NCBI RefSeq assembly: GCF_009856605.1
Contig: NZ_CP047243.1
Coordinates: 298,033 to 362,032, forward strand
DNA from: Trichormus variabilis 0441
GTDB taxonomy: Bacteria; Cyanobacteriota; Cyanobacteriia; Cyanobacteriales; Nostocaceae
Length of the DNA stretch: 64,000 nucleotides
Direction: 5' to 3'
Positions 53,101 through 61,865 of the stretch are shown here, piece by piece. A program made the position numbers and the translations under genes. The notes below the pieces were generated by a model. It did not search any database and had not been told where the DNA came from. It was given only the letters and a program-made list of their open reading frames with translations. The stretch's first letter is position 1. Each line of letters opens with the position of its first letter.

Positions 53101-54129
53101 ATGACCCACGTTACATACACTCATCAACACCTGCAACTGAAATCGATTGCCCGACTCAAGCAAATCTACAGCGAAATCGGCTGCACAACCACAGTACAAG
53201 ACAGACGCTGCAAGGATTCTTGGATTAGCGCGATCGCTGACTACCAGTCCACCCAAGTTCAAAAAGTTGACGAACAAGCGATGCCTCCGGCAACGTCATG
53301 GACGAACGCCCAAGCCGAACTAGAGAATTTCATTGCTGACCAAGCCGAAGCTGTAGCTCCCGAAGAACTGACCACAGTAAAAATCAACCCTCACCACTTC
53401 GAGGTGTATGCCGCTAAAAGACTCATTGCCTACATCAGCTACGACAACAGCGAATATGTGACGCAGCCTTGGGTAGTTATGGTAAACGGCGAAGAAAAAT
53501 TCCGTCACTTTGCTATTTCTCAATGCCACCGCTTCATTGAATGGCATCACAAAGACGGGACACTCAACCCGCCAATCCCAGGTGAAACACCGGAAGTCCC
53601 CACCATTGCTGAAATCTGTTTCTATGAGCAAGAAGCATTTGCTGATGGGGAATTAATAGCCAGCATCAGCTTTGACTCGGACAATCACGAAGACTTGTAC
53701 TGGCGAGTCATTATTAACGGGCAAGAGATTTTCCGCGATACCACCGCCCCCAGATGCCAAAGCTATATTAAGCAGCAATACCAACAAAGCACGTTACCAG
53801 TGCAAGAACCATTTGTAGAACCCTGCACTACAGGAAACGAAATCATGGTTCAGATTGCCCAGGCGTGTGAAAACTTTGGTCTTGAGTTGCTTGACGATGG
53901 GATTTACCACAACGACAAAAGACTAGTGGAATTTGTCTACAAGAACGGCGTTTGCTGCTATATACGAGCTTCTTTAAAACCTCAGCAAATAGTCCCTGAA
54001 TTGCTATCTGAAGATTTGTCTTGCGAGGAAATGCTAAATCAGCCGTTTCACTTGCTCACATTTGAACAGTGGGAAAGATTGCGAGAGTATGAACCAGCGT
54101 CAGAGAGTCGGGAATTAGTCGCAGTTTAA
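53101..54129 (+). CDS. hypothetical multidomain plasmid protein
   Basis: A 342-residue protein with clear internal structure. Residues about 12-50 form a SAP-like helix-turn (KSIARLKQIYSEIGC). Two related beta-rich domains follow at about 97-155 and 180-240, sharing 'LIAYISYD / LIASISFD', 'W-V-V-M-V-N-G-E-E / WRVIINGQE' and a C-terminal His/Gln helix. The last part matches the separate 90-aa protein at 5023. No catalytic motif is visible. It is the first gene of the operon, behind the operator and the leader hairpin. Confidence 0.7.
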   Translation: MTHVTYTHQHLQLKSIARLKQIYSEIGCTTTVQDRRCKDSWISAIADYQSTQVQKVDEQAMPPATSWTNAQAELENFIADQAEAVAPEELTTVKINPHHFEVYAAKRLIAYISYDNSEYVTQPWVVMVNGEEKFRHFAISQCHRFIEWHHKDGTLNPPIPGETPEVPTIAEICFYEQEAFADGELIASISFDSDNHEDLYWRVIINGQEIFRDTTAPRCQSYIKQQYQQSTLPVQEPFVEPCTTGNEIMVQIAQACENFGLELLDDGIYHNDKRLVEFVYKNGVCCYIRASLKPQQIVPELLSEDLSCEEMLNQPFHLLTFEQWERLREYEPASESRELVAV

Positions 54130-54135
54130 AGGAAA

Positions 54136-54155
54136 AGTGGGCTTCGTCGCCCACT
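54136..54155 (+). terminator. short hairpin after the 53101 gene
   Basis: AGTGGGC (54136-54142) and GCCCACT (54149-54155) with a 6-base TTCGTC loop, followed by CAGTTTAACTGTTT. It is a compact stable hairpin just past the stop, probably a weak terminator or mRNA 3' stabiliser. Confidence 0.6.
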
Positions 54156-54249
54156 CAGTTTAACTGTTTAGTTGCTCTCAATATAAACACTTACCTGCTC
54201 GTTTCCACAGAAAACATCAATTAGTTCCACTTTTTCCTTCACCAAAATC

Positions 54250-54753
54250 ATGCAACCCACCATTAGCATACCCAAGGGCTGGGATTACCCCAGATTTACG
54301 TTAGGACAGCACACAAAGCAAGGGCTAATCATCGGTATCCAACACTATCCTGCTGATACTCTTTTGGCACACGAATACGGTACAGGTTGGCGATATACGG
54401 TACTGAGTGACAAAAACTCAGAAGAAGTTTGCTCTTACTTTGACGACCAAATGCAGGCGCTTTCTGTTGCAGAACTTCAGGCACAGTTGCAGGCGGAAGT
54501 TGAAGAGCATCAACAGCAAATCAAAGCACTTCAAGAACAGTTGGGAGGATTAACTGATGTCTATATCAGCCTCATTGAATTAGTTAAAGCTAGTCAATAC
54601 CTGTTATCTAAAATTGCTAAACACCCTGACTTTTTAGCACTTAAATATCATCCTGATTTAACAATTGGTGACGCTGAAACTGCACTGTCTTATCTCAAGG
54701 ATGAGCTAGAAACTAATCAACAGTCTGCTAACACAGCTAATACTTGCGATTAG
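54250..54753 (+). CDS. plasmid hypothetical protein (paralogue of the 3332 gene)
   Basis: A 167-residue protein whose N-terminal 60 residues match the 130-aa protein at 3332-3724 (IPKGWDYPRFTLGQHTKQG). Here a coiled coil follows (about 78-100, QAEVEEHQQQIKALQEQL), then a helical tail. Function is unknown. It is the second gene of the plus-strand run, with a hairpin terminator just beyond it. Confidence 0.7.
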   Translation: MQPTISIPKGWDYPRFTLGQHTKQGLIIGIQHYPADTLLAHEYGTGWRYTVLSDKNSEEVCSYFDDQMQALSVAELQAQLQAEVEEHQQQIKALQEQLGGLTDVYISLIELVKASQYLLSKIAKHPDFLALKYHPDLTIGDAETALSYLKDELETNQQSANTANTCD

Positions 54754-54761
54754 AAGAAACT

Positions 54762-54791
54762 CGCCCGAATTGCCTGTGATTAATTCGGGCG
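54762..54791 (+). terminator. 10-bp hairpin after the 54250 gene
   Basis: Perfect arms CGCCCGAATT (54762-54771) and AATTCGGGCG (54782-54791) with a 10-base loop. A HIP1 octamer overlaps the right arm. The T-run that would mark a strong terminator is weak. Confidence 0.6.
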
Positions 54792-54858
54792 ATCGCTAGT
54801 ATTCAGAAACACTAAATCTTACTACAGAAAAACTATTATCGCACACTAGAGGTAAAAT

Positions 54859-55686
54859 ATGTCCCAGGAAATCAAGCTAGGTCTTTGTAATCCTCCTGAA
54901 CCCATTTATCTATACGTTAAAAATGGGGAATCAAGTGGTGAAACTTATCTCTGGTATCACTACAATATAGAACAAGATAAAACTATCCCCGTACAGCAAA
55001 GAGGATTAACTGGTTATTTGTCAGAAGTACGAGTGACTGCTAAAGAATACAAAGGTAAGGACAGTATTAAATTAGATATCGTTGTCTCTGCCGATGAAGT
55101 ATATATCATTAGAACCGGCATAGAAACCAATTTTGCTAAGACCTTTTTACTAGCAGCTTCAAAAGTTTACGACTTTTCTAACCCTTTAGTTATTGCTGCT
55201 ACTAGCGGTGATGAGAATACAGTTTTTTGTCGGCTTTATGATGCGACAAGTAAAGTTAGAGTCCGCAGCGAATGGAACCCGAACGCTGATTGGTTCTCAA
55301 TCATTACTGAAATCCAATCTCGTTTGGGTGCTTCATTTTCATCTGTTCCACTAATGTCAGAACAACAAACACAACCCAAATCTGTAGCACATCCTCAAGA
55401 TTTGCGCGTGAAATATATTCGTACTTTGTTGAATTATCCCCTTGATTTAGTCAAAGAATACTTGCAGTTTCAAGAAGTTAGTAGCCCTAGTCAATTACCC
55501 ATTAGCAAGATTGATTCTCTGGTAAAAACCATGTGTTTAGCCTGGGCAGCAGACAAAGTTGATAATTCCAATCAGGCTGAAGATTTGTATCAACAGCAGG
55601 TAGTTGATTTGGTTGCTAATGGTGATGATGAATTGACAGCAATCAAGGCATGGATGCAGCAAGTACAAACATTAGAAGCAGTTTAA
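54859..55686 (+). CDS. hypothetical protein, 275 aa
   Basis: A soluble protein with no recognised family. Residues about 1-150 are beta-rich (LYVKNGESSGETYLWYHYNI, and QQRGLTGYLSEVRVT), reminiscent of an OB-like fold, and the C-terminal 100 residues are helical (QVVDLVANGDDELTAIKAWM). A single-stranded DNA-binding role is possible but not shown. AGGTAAAAT precedes the ATG. Confidence 0.6.
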   Translation: MSQEIKLGLCNPPEPIYLYVKNGESSGETYLWYHYNIEQDKTIPVQQRGLTGYLSEVRVTAKEYKGKDSIKLDIVVSADEVYIIRTGIETNFAKTFLLAASKVYDFSNPLVIAATSGDENTVFCRLYDATSKVRVRSEWNPNADWFSIITEIQSRLGASFSSVPLMSEQQTQPKSVAHPQDLRVKYIRTLLNYPLDLVKEYLQFQEVSSPSQLPISKIDSLVKTMCLAWAADKVDNSNQAEDLYQQQVVDLVANGDDELTAIKAWMQQVQTLEAV

Positions 55687-55707
55687 ACATTTAGTTGAGG
55701 TAATGTC

Positions 55708-56166
55708 ATGACTTGTATAATTTCTGAGCTTGAAAAATGTTGGTATCTATCGCCACCTTGGGGTAAACAAATGCCCCCAATTCAGATTGATTTGTCGGAA
55801 CGAGTTTACATCAAAGCAACCAGAACATTCGGCTACTGCTGCGGCGTTGTGTGGCAGGATGACCAGTGGATTTACTCGGTCTTGAGCGAACATTCTATTG
55901 TCCAGATGACTAAATATCAAATTCTTGGTACAGGAAAGATACAATCCGTCAGCTTGGACAAACCAGAGTTTGCAGTTGGCGATCGCGTGTTACTCCGTTT
56001 CAGCAGCCACGCCACAAAACAGCGATTGGTGCTGGGTGTAGTGCTGGTGAATGGTAGTTGGTTTTATGTGGTTGAAATGGTTTCCCCTACTTTATCCCCA
56101 GCACTGGGTTCACCAATCCGTTTCGCGTTGGTTAGTGAAAAAGATTTAGTCCAAGTTCATCTGTAA
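55708..56166 (+). CDS. DUF1392 family protein (copy 1)
   Basis: A 152-residue protein starting MTCIISELEKCWYLSPPWG, matching the 165-aa protein at 63013 and the DUF1392 family, which is essentially restricted to Anabaena/Nostoc. Shared blocks include CWY-[IL]-SPPWGKQ, GYCCGV-x-W and FRFS-type strands. Function unknown. It lies in the plus-strand plasmid operon, 21 bases after the 275-aa gene. Confidence 0.8.
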   Translation: MTCIISELEKCWYLSPPWGKQMPPIQIDLSERVYIKATRTFGYCCGVVWQDDQWIYSVLSEHSIVQMTKYQILGTGKIQSVSLDKPEFAVGDRVLLRFSSHATKQRLVLGVVLVNGSWFYVVEMVSPTLSPALGSPIRFALVSEKDLVQVHL

Positions 56167-56192
56167 GTATTTTTCAACTTGGAGCAACGATT

Positions 56193-57089
56193 ATGTCACA
56201 AATCGAAATCGCTCAAATCATTGAACAGATAAAGCAAGAAATTACTGTTGACTCCAATGGCCAGGGTAAGGCTAGTATTCGCGCAACTGCCAGATTAGCT
56301 GATGTCAACGATGCCGGATTGCTCAGAAGTCTCAAAACTGCTGCTGATAATTCTGGTTCTAAATTGGTTGAAAAGCTTATCCGTAAAGGGTTTGGAGGTG
56401 CTGACATTTTAAGCTGGTCACAGTCCGGCATTCCTGATATAGCTGTTGCCGCAATACTTCACTACTACGGTTATGAAGCCGGTAAACGATGCAGTCAACA
56501 AGCAAAGTTAGCTTGTGAAGCATTTGAAAGTATCGGTGTTCGTGCTTGGATGCAAGACATCATGGGTTGGACAAAGACCCCAACTCAACAGTCAGAGCAA
56601 CCCCCTGTACCCGCACTTCCCCCGGTTGAACAGCGATTGCATACCTTGGTTCAATCGATGAAAATCCTTGCTGAACTCACAGGCGGACGGCTCAATCCGT
56701 ACATGGAGCAGCAAATGAAGGACTACGCCGCGAACCTCTTGGCTGAATATAACCGCAAGATGTTGACCCCTTCAGAAGAACGCTGGCTTGGCGTGGTGAA
56801 CTTCGCGGAGAGTCAACTAGGTCGCAATGTGCCTACAAGTGGCCCACACTATCGGGGACATTTAGGAACTTGGGTGCGGACGTTTTACTCTCATTTGAGC
56901 GATCGCCAAGAAACACGAATCGTTCAAGGTACTCAACAAAAAATATATGTCTACCCATGCCATGACCCTGCGGTGGCTGCTGGGCTAACGAAAGCAATTG
57001 AAGAGTTTTTCGCACACCCTGAACCTGCGGCGAAACTCAGACAGGCGGGGGCGTTCTCTAGCAAAAAAGTAAAAGTATCGGTTTTATAG
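56193..57089 (+). CDS. hypothetical protein, 298 aa
   Basis: A soluble plasmid protein of unknown function. An N-terminal helical part (ATARLADVNDAGLLRSLKTA) suggests a helix-turn-helix, similar in pattern to phage antirepressor proteins. A central part (ILHYYGYEAGKRCSQQAKLA) and a C-terminal domain (VYPCHDPAVAAGLTKAIEEF) follow. It resembles the KilA-N/AntA/antirepressor-like plasmid proteins only loosely. It lies 26 bases after a DUF1392 gene. Confidence 0.55.
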   Translation: MSQIEIAQIIEQIKQEITVDSNGQGKASIRATARLADVNDAGLLRSLKTAADNSGSKLVEKLIRKGFGGADILSWSQSGIPDIAVAAILHYYGYEAGKRCSQQAKLACEAFESIGVRAWMQDIMGWTKTPTQQSEQPPVPALPPVEQRLHTLVQSMKILAELTGGRLNPYMEQQMKDYAANLLAEYNRKMLTPSEERWLGVVNFAESQLGRNVPTSGPHYRGHLGTWVRTFYSHLSDRQETRIVQGTQQKIYVYPCHDPAVAAGLTKAIEEFFAHPEPAAKLRQAGAFSSKKVKVSVL

Positions 57090-57247
57090 CCATTACAAAA
57101 GGATAATTAATGGCTACTCAACTAATACTTGCTGTGCTATTCAAGTTTACCGACACAAAGCATAGTGCTTGTTGATGAAATCAGGAATAACCCATAGTTA
57201 AAAGCGGGTTAACAACATCACTACACCAAATCATTTCTATTTTTTGA

Positions 57248-57481
57248 GTGAAAAGTATGAAAGTCATAGTTCAAATTGTCGAAAAAGTTGTCAGTGAAGC
57301 ACATATTTATATCCCTGATGGGTTATCACCGGATGCAATGAAACAACACATCACAGACCGCTATAACTCTGGGGAATTGACTCCTGATTTAAACATTTTC
57401 CAAGTCGATTTTGAATCTATCAGCGCCAAAATTATTAGCAATGAAAACTTGACGAATATTGAAGATGAGGATGCAGCATGA
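57248..57481 (+). CDS. hypothetical protein, 77 aa
   Basis: A small beta-rich acidic protein (MKVIVQIVEKVVSEAHIYIP after the first residues) whose TGA overlaps the next start (ATGA). No family is recognised. The coupling suggests it is a partner of the methyltransferase-like gene that follows. Confidence 0.6.
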   Translation: MKSMKVIVQIVEKVVSEAHIYIPDGLSPDAMKQHITDRYNSGELTPDLNIFQVDFESISAKIISNENLTNIEDEDAA

Positions 57482-58173
57482 TTAGCACATCATTACTAAC
57501 ACCAGAACACAAAATTACTGTTACTTCAAGAGAGACTTTCAGTAAACACCCTCTCAACTTTTACGAATCTCCGTCTTGGTTCACCACTGAATTACTGCGC
57601 CATGTGAAACTATCGGGTGTTATCGGTGAACCTTGCACGGGACATGGTGCGATCTCTTCCCTACTTCAAGTATGGCCTTACACAAATTCTCTCTGGACTA
57701 ACGATATTGACCCGAATAAACAAGCGAATTATCACGAAGATGCAACCTTACCCGAAGCATGGGATAAGTTTCCCCCTTGCGATTGGATCTGTACTAATCC
57801 TCCTTATGGAGTGTGCGCTGCACCCATCATTAAAAATGCGTTTAATAAGGCCCGTTTAGGTGTCGCCGCTTTCCTCCTCACCAGTTTTCTTGAACCCTGT
57901 GATGACCGGGCTGATTTCTTACAGCAGTTTCCACCGTCACTAGTATTAGTATTGCCCAGGTTTTCTTTCAGAAAGGACAAACACGGTACTCGTTGGGCTA
58001 CTGATAATATCACCATCTCTTGCTTCGTGTGGGATAAACGCACGACTTCGCAAAGGATTATCATTCGTCCCAAGTCGCAGATTGTTGGTTTTTACAAAAA
58101 TCCACTTGAGGCAATATCTCAACAACGGGCAGAAGAAATTGTTCGGGCGATCTCTAATGGAGAGTATGTATGA
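57478..58173 (+). CDS. DNA methyltransferase-like protein (N6-adenine type)
   Basis: A 231-residue protein with a SAM motif I-like stretch (VIGEPCTGHGAISS) near residue 43, an acidic motif II-like segment (LWTNDIDPNK) near 75, and a catalytic motif IV DWICTNPPYGVCAAP near 103. The N-P-P-Y pattern is that of N6-adenine methyltransferases. No target-recognition domain of useful size is present, so its DNA specificity is unclear. It overlaps both the upstream 77-aa gene and the AlkB-like gene (ATGA at each junction). Confidence 0.7.
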   Translation: MISTSLLTPEHKITVTSRETFSKHPLNFYESPSWFTTELLRHVKLSGVIGEPCTGHGAISSLLQVWPYTNSLWTNDIDPNKQANYHEDATLPEAWDKFPPCDWICTNPPYGVCAAPIIKNAFNKARLGVAAFLLTSFLEPCDDRADFLQQFPPSLVLVLPRFSFRKDKHGTRWATDNITISCFVWDKRTTSQRIIIRPKSQIVGFYKNPLEAISQQRAEEIVRAISNGEYV

Positions 58174-58769
58174 AACAGTTACAACTATTTGATGAACCAA
58201 CTACAGTTTTACCCGTCAGTTATCATCCTGATTTCTTAAGTAAGCAAGAAGCTGACGAACTCTATCAGCATTGTCAACAACTGCAATGGCAACAAAATCA
58301 GATAAGGATGCTGGGGAAAACTATGCCCGTTCCCAGGCTAGAGTGCATTTATGGGGATGAGGGTTGTGATTACCTCTACTCCAACAGCGTACTGCTTAAA
58401 CCCCTAGCTTGGACAGACGCTCTGTCTAAGTTGCGTGACTCAATCACCGCATTCACTGGCTACAGTTTCCGCATCGTCATTGGCAACCAATACAGAAGCG
58501 GACAGGACAGTATAGGCTGGCACGCGGACAAGGAATCATCTATGGGTGTTGAGCCGACGATCACTTCCATTAGTCTCGGTGCGGTAAGGAAATTCCAAAT
58601 TAAGCCTATCGGAGGTAAGCCTACTGACTTTTGGCTGGAGCATGGGAGTTTGTTGGTGATGCTTCCCGGTTGCCAAACTACTCACTTACATCAGGTTCCG
58701 AAAACCAACAAGTTTGTGACTACGCGAATTAACTTGACATTTCGACCACACGTTGGAGGTAAGGGATGA
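58170..58769 (+). CDS. AlkB-like 2-oxoglutarate/Fe(II) dioxygenase
   Basis: A 199-residue AlkB-fold dioxygenase. The iron triad is GWHADKESSMG (His and Asp) near residue 115 and THLHQVPKT (His) near 169, with the 2-oxoglutarate arginines in TTRINLTFR near 190. The family removes methyl groups from damaged bases (1-methyladenine, 3-methylcytosine) in DNA or RNA. It is coupled by ATGA to a methyltransferase-like gene. All motif residues are present, so activity is likely. Confidence 0.85.
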   Translation: MKQLQLFDEPTTVLPVSYHPDFLSKQEADELYQHCQQLQWQQNQIRMLGKTMPVPRLECIYGDEGCDYLYSNSVLLKPLAWTDALSKLRDSITAFTGYSFRIVIGNQYRSGQDSIGWHADKESSMGVEPTITSISLGAVRKFQIKPIGGKPTDFWLEHGSLLVMLPGCQTTHLHQVPKTNKFVTTRINLTFRPHVGGKG

Positions 58770-58957
58770 ATACTTTAAACGGAGAAATTAAATTATTTCT
58801 CAAAATTTATGGATTAAGGAGTTTTCTTACTTTATTAATCCTTAAAAACAAATTCCCCAGACTGTTAGAGCAGTCGGAGGAATGGAGATTTTTAATTAAG
58901 GGTTTATGGTTATCGATACCACCATACCCAAATAAGAGCAATTTTGACAAAAAATAA
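58766..58957 (+). CDS. small hypothetical protein, 63 aa
   Basis: A basic, leucine-rich small protein (MNTLNGEIKLFLKIYGLRSF) translated from an ATGA overlap with the AlkB-like gene. It has no known motif. It may be genuine because of the coupling, but could be a short leader before the initiator gene. Confidence 0.4.
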   Translation: MNTLNGEIKLFLKIYGLRSFLTLLILKNKFPRLLEQSEEWRFLIKGLWLSIPPYPNKSNFDKK

Positions 58958-58997
58958 TTGGGCTGATTAAATCCGGGTTTATGGGTAGGGGGATTTT

Positions 58998-60506
58998 ATG
59001 AAATTATCTGATTTTCTGGTAGACCTTGGTAATGCTGTTGCTTACTATCCAAAACTAGTTGATGTTACTGGTGGAGTTTTACCTAATTTATTTTTATGCC
59101 AAATGTATTACTGGCTAGGTAAACAAAAAAATCCTGAAGGCTGGATTTATAAATCTCAAGCTGAGATTGAGCAAGAAACTGGACTTACAAGAAAAGAACA
59201 AGAAACAGCCCGAAAGTCTTTAAAAGCCAGGGGTTTACTTAAAGAAAAATTCGTCGGCTGTCCCAGACGTGTAGAGTTTTGGTTAGATGAAGACGCTTTG
59301 AATCAGCGTTGGTTAGCTTTTATGAACAATATCGAGCTACCAATTGAAGAAATTACCAAAGCTTGGACTCGTAAATTCAAAAAAGATGATAGTGCGTCTC
59401 GTCAAAGGGAGCGCATAATGCCCAAAAAGGACAATATAGACAGCCCCAATAGTGCAATATGTAATGCCTCAATAGAGCAATATATATTGCCCGAAAAGGA
59501 CAATACAGAATGCCCCATTTGGACAGGCAGTAATGCCCCATCTGGACATACAGTATTGCCCCATGTGGGCAATACATCTATATATACAAAGAATACTTCA
59601 GAGATTACTACACTCAATGCGCCCCCTAAACCCGGCGCACCCCCCACCCAAGAATGTGTGTGTGAAGAAAAATCTGAATTAACTTCACCACCAAACCAAG
59701 AACAACCCATCCCTAAATCTCCCGCTTCGTTGTTAAATAACTCTGAGTCTTTGCCGCAAAACCAAGACCAACCCAACCCCAAATCTCTCACTACGTTGTT
59801 AAACCAACCAGAATCTTTACCTCAAACCGATAATCCCTCAAGTAGACCTTCTATTGCGGCGAGGTCATTCGATAAAAACGAACAATCGAATAAAGACCCC
59901 TACAAATCAGCCCAGAATGTCAAAGAACTCATTGAGGCTTGGATTACTGACCCGACTACTTTCGCCTCGGATTGTGTGCCAGTGCTTGTCAGGGAAAAAA
60001 TCAAGTGGAGTCGATGGGTGTTACCTTGGCGTTCAACACAACGGAAGTTACACCCTCACTATCAGAACTTCAACCCGATAGTTGTGGATTTGGTGGCTGT
60101 GGAATTAGCTAGCAGTGCCTCATGCACAAAAGATGAAAAAATCACCCACGCAGTCTCCGTGATGAATACTTGGGAGAAAACCAAAGGCGGCTGGACTAAC
60201 TTGATGCAGCGTTATCAACAAGCTCTAGATCAACAACAACGCCACACCCCACCAACTACTCCAAATCCAACTGCCAAAGCAAACATTTCTTTAGCGCAAG
60301 CCATAGCCCAAGACGAACAACGTCATCAACAAGAGCTATCCAGGCAAAACGATTCTGCTTTACCTCAGCACAGTGCCGAAACTCTCAGCATCAAAGAAAA
60401 GCTTTTTCAAAAAGCTAATGCTCAAAAAACTCGCCCTAGTTCAATACTATCGGCTGCTGCCCTGTTAGAAGTCGAGGCCCAACTTAAACAAGCACTCGGA
60501 GCATAA
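58998..60506 (+). CDS. winged-helix replication initiator, lambda-O-like
   Basis: A 502-residue protein. The N-terminal 120 residues form a winged helix-turn-helix (PNLFLCQMYYWLGKQKNPEG, then AEIEQETGLTRKEQETARKS), the type of phage/plasmid initiator N-termini. The middle is Pro/Gln-rich with low complexity (about 210-310) and contains seven DNA repeats, and the C-terminal part is helical with a basic linker. It lies directly before a DnaB helicase gene (2 bases apart). The arrangement of an initiator with origin repeats inside its own gene followed by a helicase parallels lambda O-P. Its partner and start are inferred. Confidence 0.7.
   Translation: MKLSDFLVDLGNAVAYYPKLVDVTGGVLPNLFLCQMYYWLGKQKNPEGWIYKSQAEIEQETGLTRKEQETARKSLKARGLLKEKFVGCPRRVEFWLDEDALNQRWLAFMNNIELPIEEITKAWTRKFKKDDSASRQRERIMPKKDNIDSPNSAICNASIEQYILPEKDNTECPIWTGSNAPSGHTVLPHVGNTSIYTKNTSEITTLNAPPKPGAPPTQECVCEEKSELTSPPNQEQPIPKSPASLLNNSESLPQNQDQPNPKSLTTLLNQPESLPQTDNPSSRPSIAARSFDKNEQSNKDPYKSAQNVKELIEAWITDPTTFASDCVPVLVREKIKWSRWVLPWRSTQRKLHPHYQNFNPIVVDLVAVELASSASCTKDEKITHAVSVMNTWEKTKGGWTNLMQRYQQALDQQQRHTPPTTPNPTAKANISLAQAIAQDEQRHQQELSRQNDSALPQHSAETLSIKEKLFQKANAQKTRPSSILSAAALLEVEAQLKQALGA
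59416..59574. repeat. seven 21-bp iteron-like palindromes, 23-bp period, candidate replication origin
   Basis: Repeats begin at 59416, 59439, 59462, 59485, 59508, 59531 and 59554: an exact 23-bp spacing. Each is an imperfect palindrome with arms close to TATTGCCC and GGGCAATA around 5 bases. The last copy (59554-59574) is perfect. Because 23 is not divisible by 3, the array does not give a protein-level repeat, so selection acts on the DNA. This is the pattern of Rep-binding iterons. Confidence 0.9.
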
Positions 60507-60508
60507 TT

Positions 60509-61858
60509 ATGCACTTTAACCACGATAACGTTATTCCTTTTTCTGCTTCCCAAGATGTGGATCGCCTACCGCCACAGAGCATTGAGGCTGAGGAATCTGT
60601 ACTCGGCGGCATCATGATTGACCCACAAGCATTTGACCGCATCAGCCATATCCTTGTCCCTGAAGCTTTTTACGTGAGCGCACACACCATTATTTACCAA
60701 GCATTCACTCAACTGCGTGCCTCTTTTCAGCCTACAGATTTACTTTGCTTGACCAATTGGCTCATGGATCACAATCTTCTGGAGCGCATTGGCGGACGAA
60801 ACAAATTAGCAACTTTATTTGACCGCACTGTTTCTGCCGTCAATATCGATGTTCTGGCTGATTTAGTCATGCAAAAATACCGCCGCCGACAGTTAATCAA
60901 AATCGGCAATGAAATTATGCAGTTGGGCTACGAAACCCAAACCGACTTAGGACAAATCTTCTCGCAAGCCGAACAAAAAGTTTTCCGCGTCACTCAAAAT
61001 TCCTCCGACGAACAATGCAAAGTTCATCAAGCTGCTGATATGGCTATTGAACTCTACCAAAAACTGGAGATGGGACAAATGCAAGGCGACAAATTTGGCT
61101 GGTATGACTTGGAAGCTATCACTGGTGGTCTTTATCCCAGTAGTTTGGTGGTAGTGGCTGCTGAGTCTCACATGGGCAAAACCCATTTCATGATTTCCAC
61201 TGCTTACGAAATCATGACTAAGCTCGGTAAGGGTGTTCTCTATGTCACTCCCGAAATGGATCGCAGTCAAGTCAATGCCCGAATGTTAGCCAGAATTACA
61301 GGTGTTGACTCTGCCCACATTCAAGCCCAAACACAATCTTACTGGCAGCAAGTTGCACAAGGTGTTTGTCAACTGGCTGAAATGCCTTGGCAGATTTTTG
61401 AGCATTCTTCCCCAACTCCCACAATGATTGCTTCTGCCGTTCGTCGCTCTATTGCTGAAGCGGGTGGTTCTTTGGGTGCTGTGTTTGTGGACTACTTGCA
61501 GCAAATTCCTCTGGAGGGGGGCGGCAATATGGCCCATGAAGTTGGCAAGATTACTCGCCAGATTCGCGCGATCGCTAAAGAACACAAAATCCCCGTTTTC
61601 TTAGGTTGTCAAATTAACCGAGGCAACCAAACAACTGCTGACAAACGCCCTAACCGTCATTTACTCCGCAATTCTGGGGAAATTTTCGAGGTTTGCGACC
61701 AGTTAATTATGCTTTACCGCGATGCTGTGTATACAAAAGACCCTAGTGACCAAACTATCGAGTTGATTGTTGAGAAAAACCGACTCTACGGCAAACTCGG
61801 CACTGCAACTATGCTTTGTGATTTTTCTACTTCTCGGTTTTTGAACTTTGCAAGGTAA
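60509..61858 (+). CDS. dnaB: replicative DNA helicase, DnaB family
   Basis: A 449-residue hexameric helicase. The N-terminal domain (about 15-115) starts PPQSIEAEESVLGGIMIDP. RecA-like motor: Walker A VVAAESHMGKTHFMIST near residue 214, Walker B GAVFVDYLQQIPL near 328, and NRGNQTTADKRPNRHLLRNS near 370-390. The usual 'RPGMGKT' reads 'SHMGKT', an uncommon variant. It lies 2 bases after the initiator gene and is probably loaded by it. Confidence 0.9.
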   Translation: MHFNHDNVIPFSASQDVDRLPPQSIEAEESVLGGIMIDPQAFDRISHILVPEAFYVSAHTIIYQAFTQLRASFQPTDLLCLTNWLMDHNLLERIGGRNKLATLFDRTVSAVNIDVLADLVMQKYRRRQLIKIGNEIMQLGYETQTDLGQIFSQAEQKVFRVTQNSSDEQCKVHQAADMAIELYQKLEMGQMQGDKFGWYDLEAITGGLYPSSLVVVAAESHMGKTHFMISTAYEIMTKLGKGVLYVTPEMDRSQVNARMLARITGVDSAHIQAQTQSYWQQVAQGVCQLAEMPWQIFEHSSPTPTMIASAVRRSIAEAGGSLGAVFVDYLQQIPLEGGGNMAHEVGKITRQIRAIAKEHKIPVFLGCQINRGNQTTADKRPNRHLLRNSGEIFEVCDQLIMLYRDAVYTKDPSDQTIELIVEKNRLYGKLGTATMLCDFSTSRFLNFAR

Positions 61859-61865
61859 TTGAATC

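Noticed and set aside
57110..57175. 21-codon plus-strand frame with a fair ribosome site
   Set aside because: Too short and without sequence features. Chance occurrence cannot be excluded.
59416..59574. Possible CRISPR array
   Set aside because: Units are 21 bp with only 2 bp between them and vary between copies. There are no spacers and no cas genes in the window.
59377..59791. Minus-strand open frames over the iteron region with repetitive Cys/Tyr/Leu-rich protein
   Set aside because: The repetition is a direct result of the 23-bp iterons read on the other strand, and the plus-strand initiator frame is continuous and protein-like.
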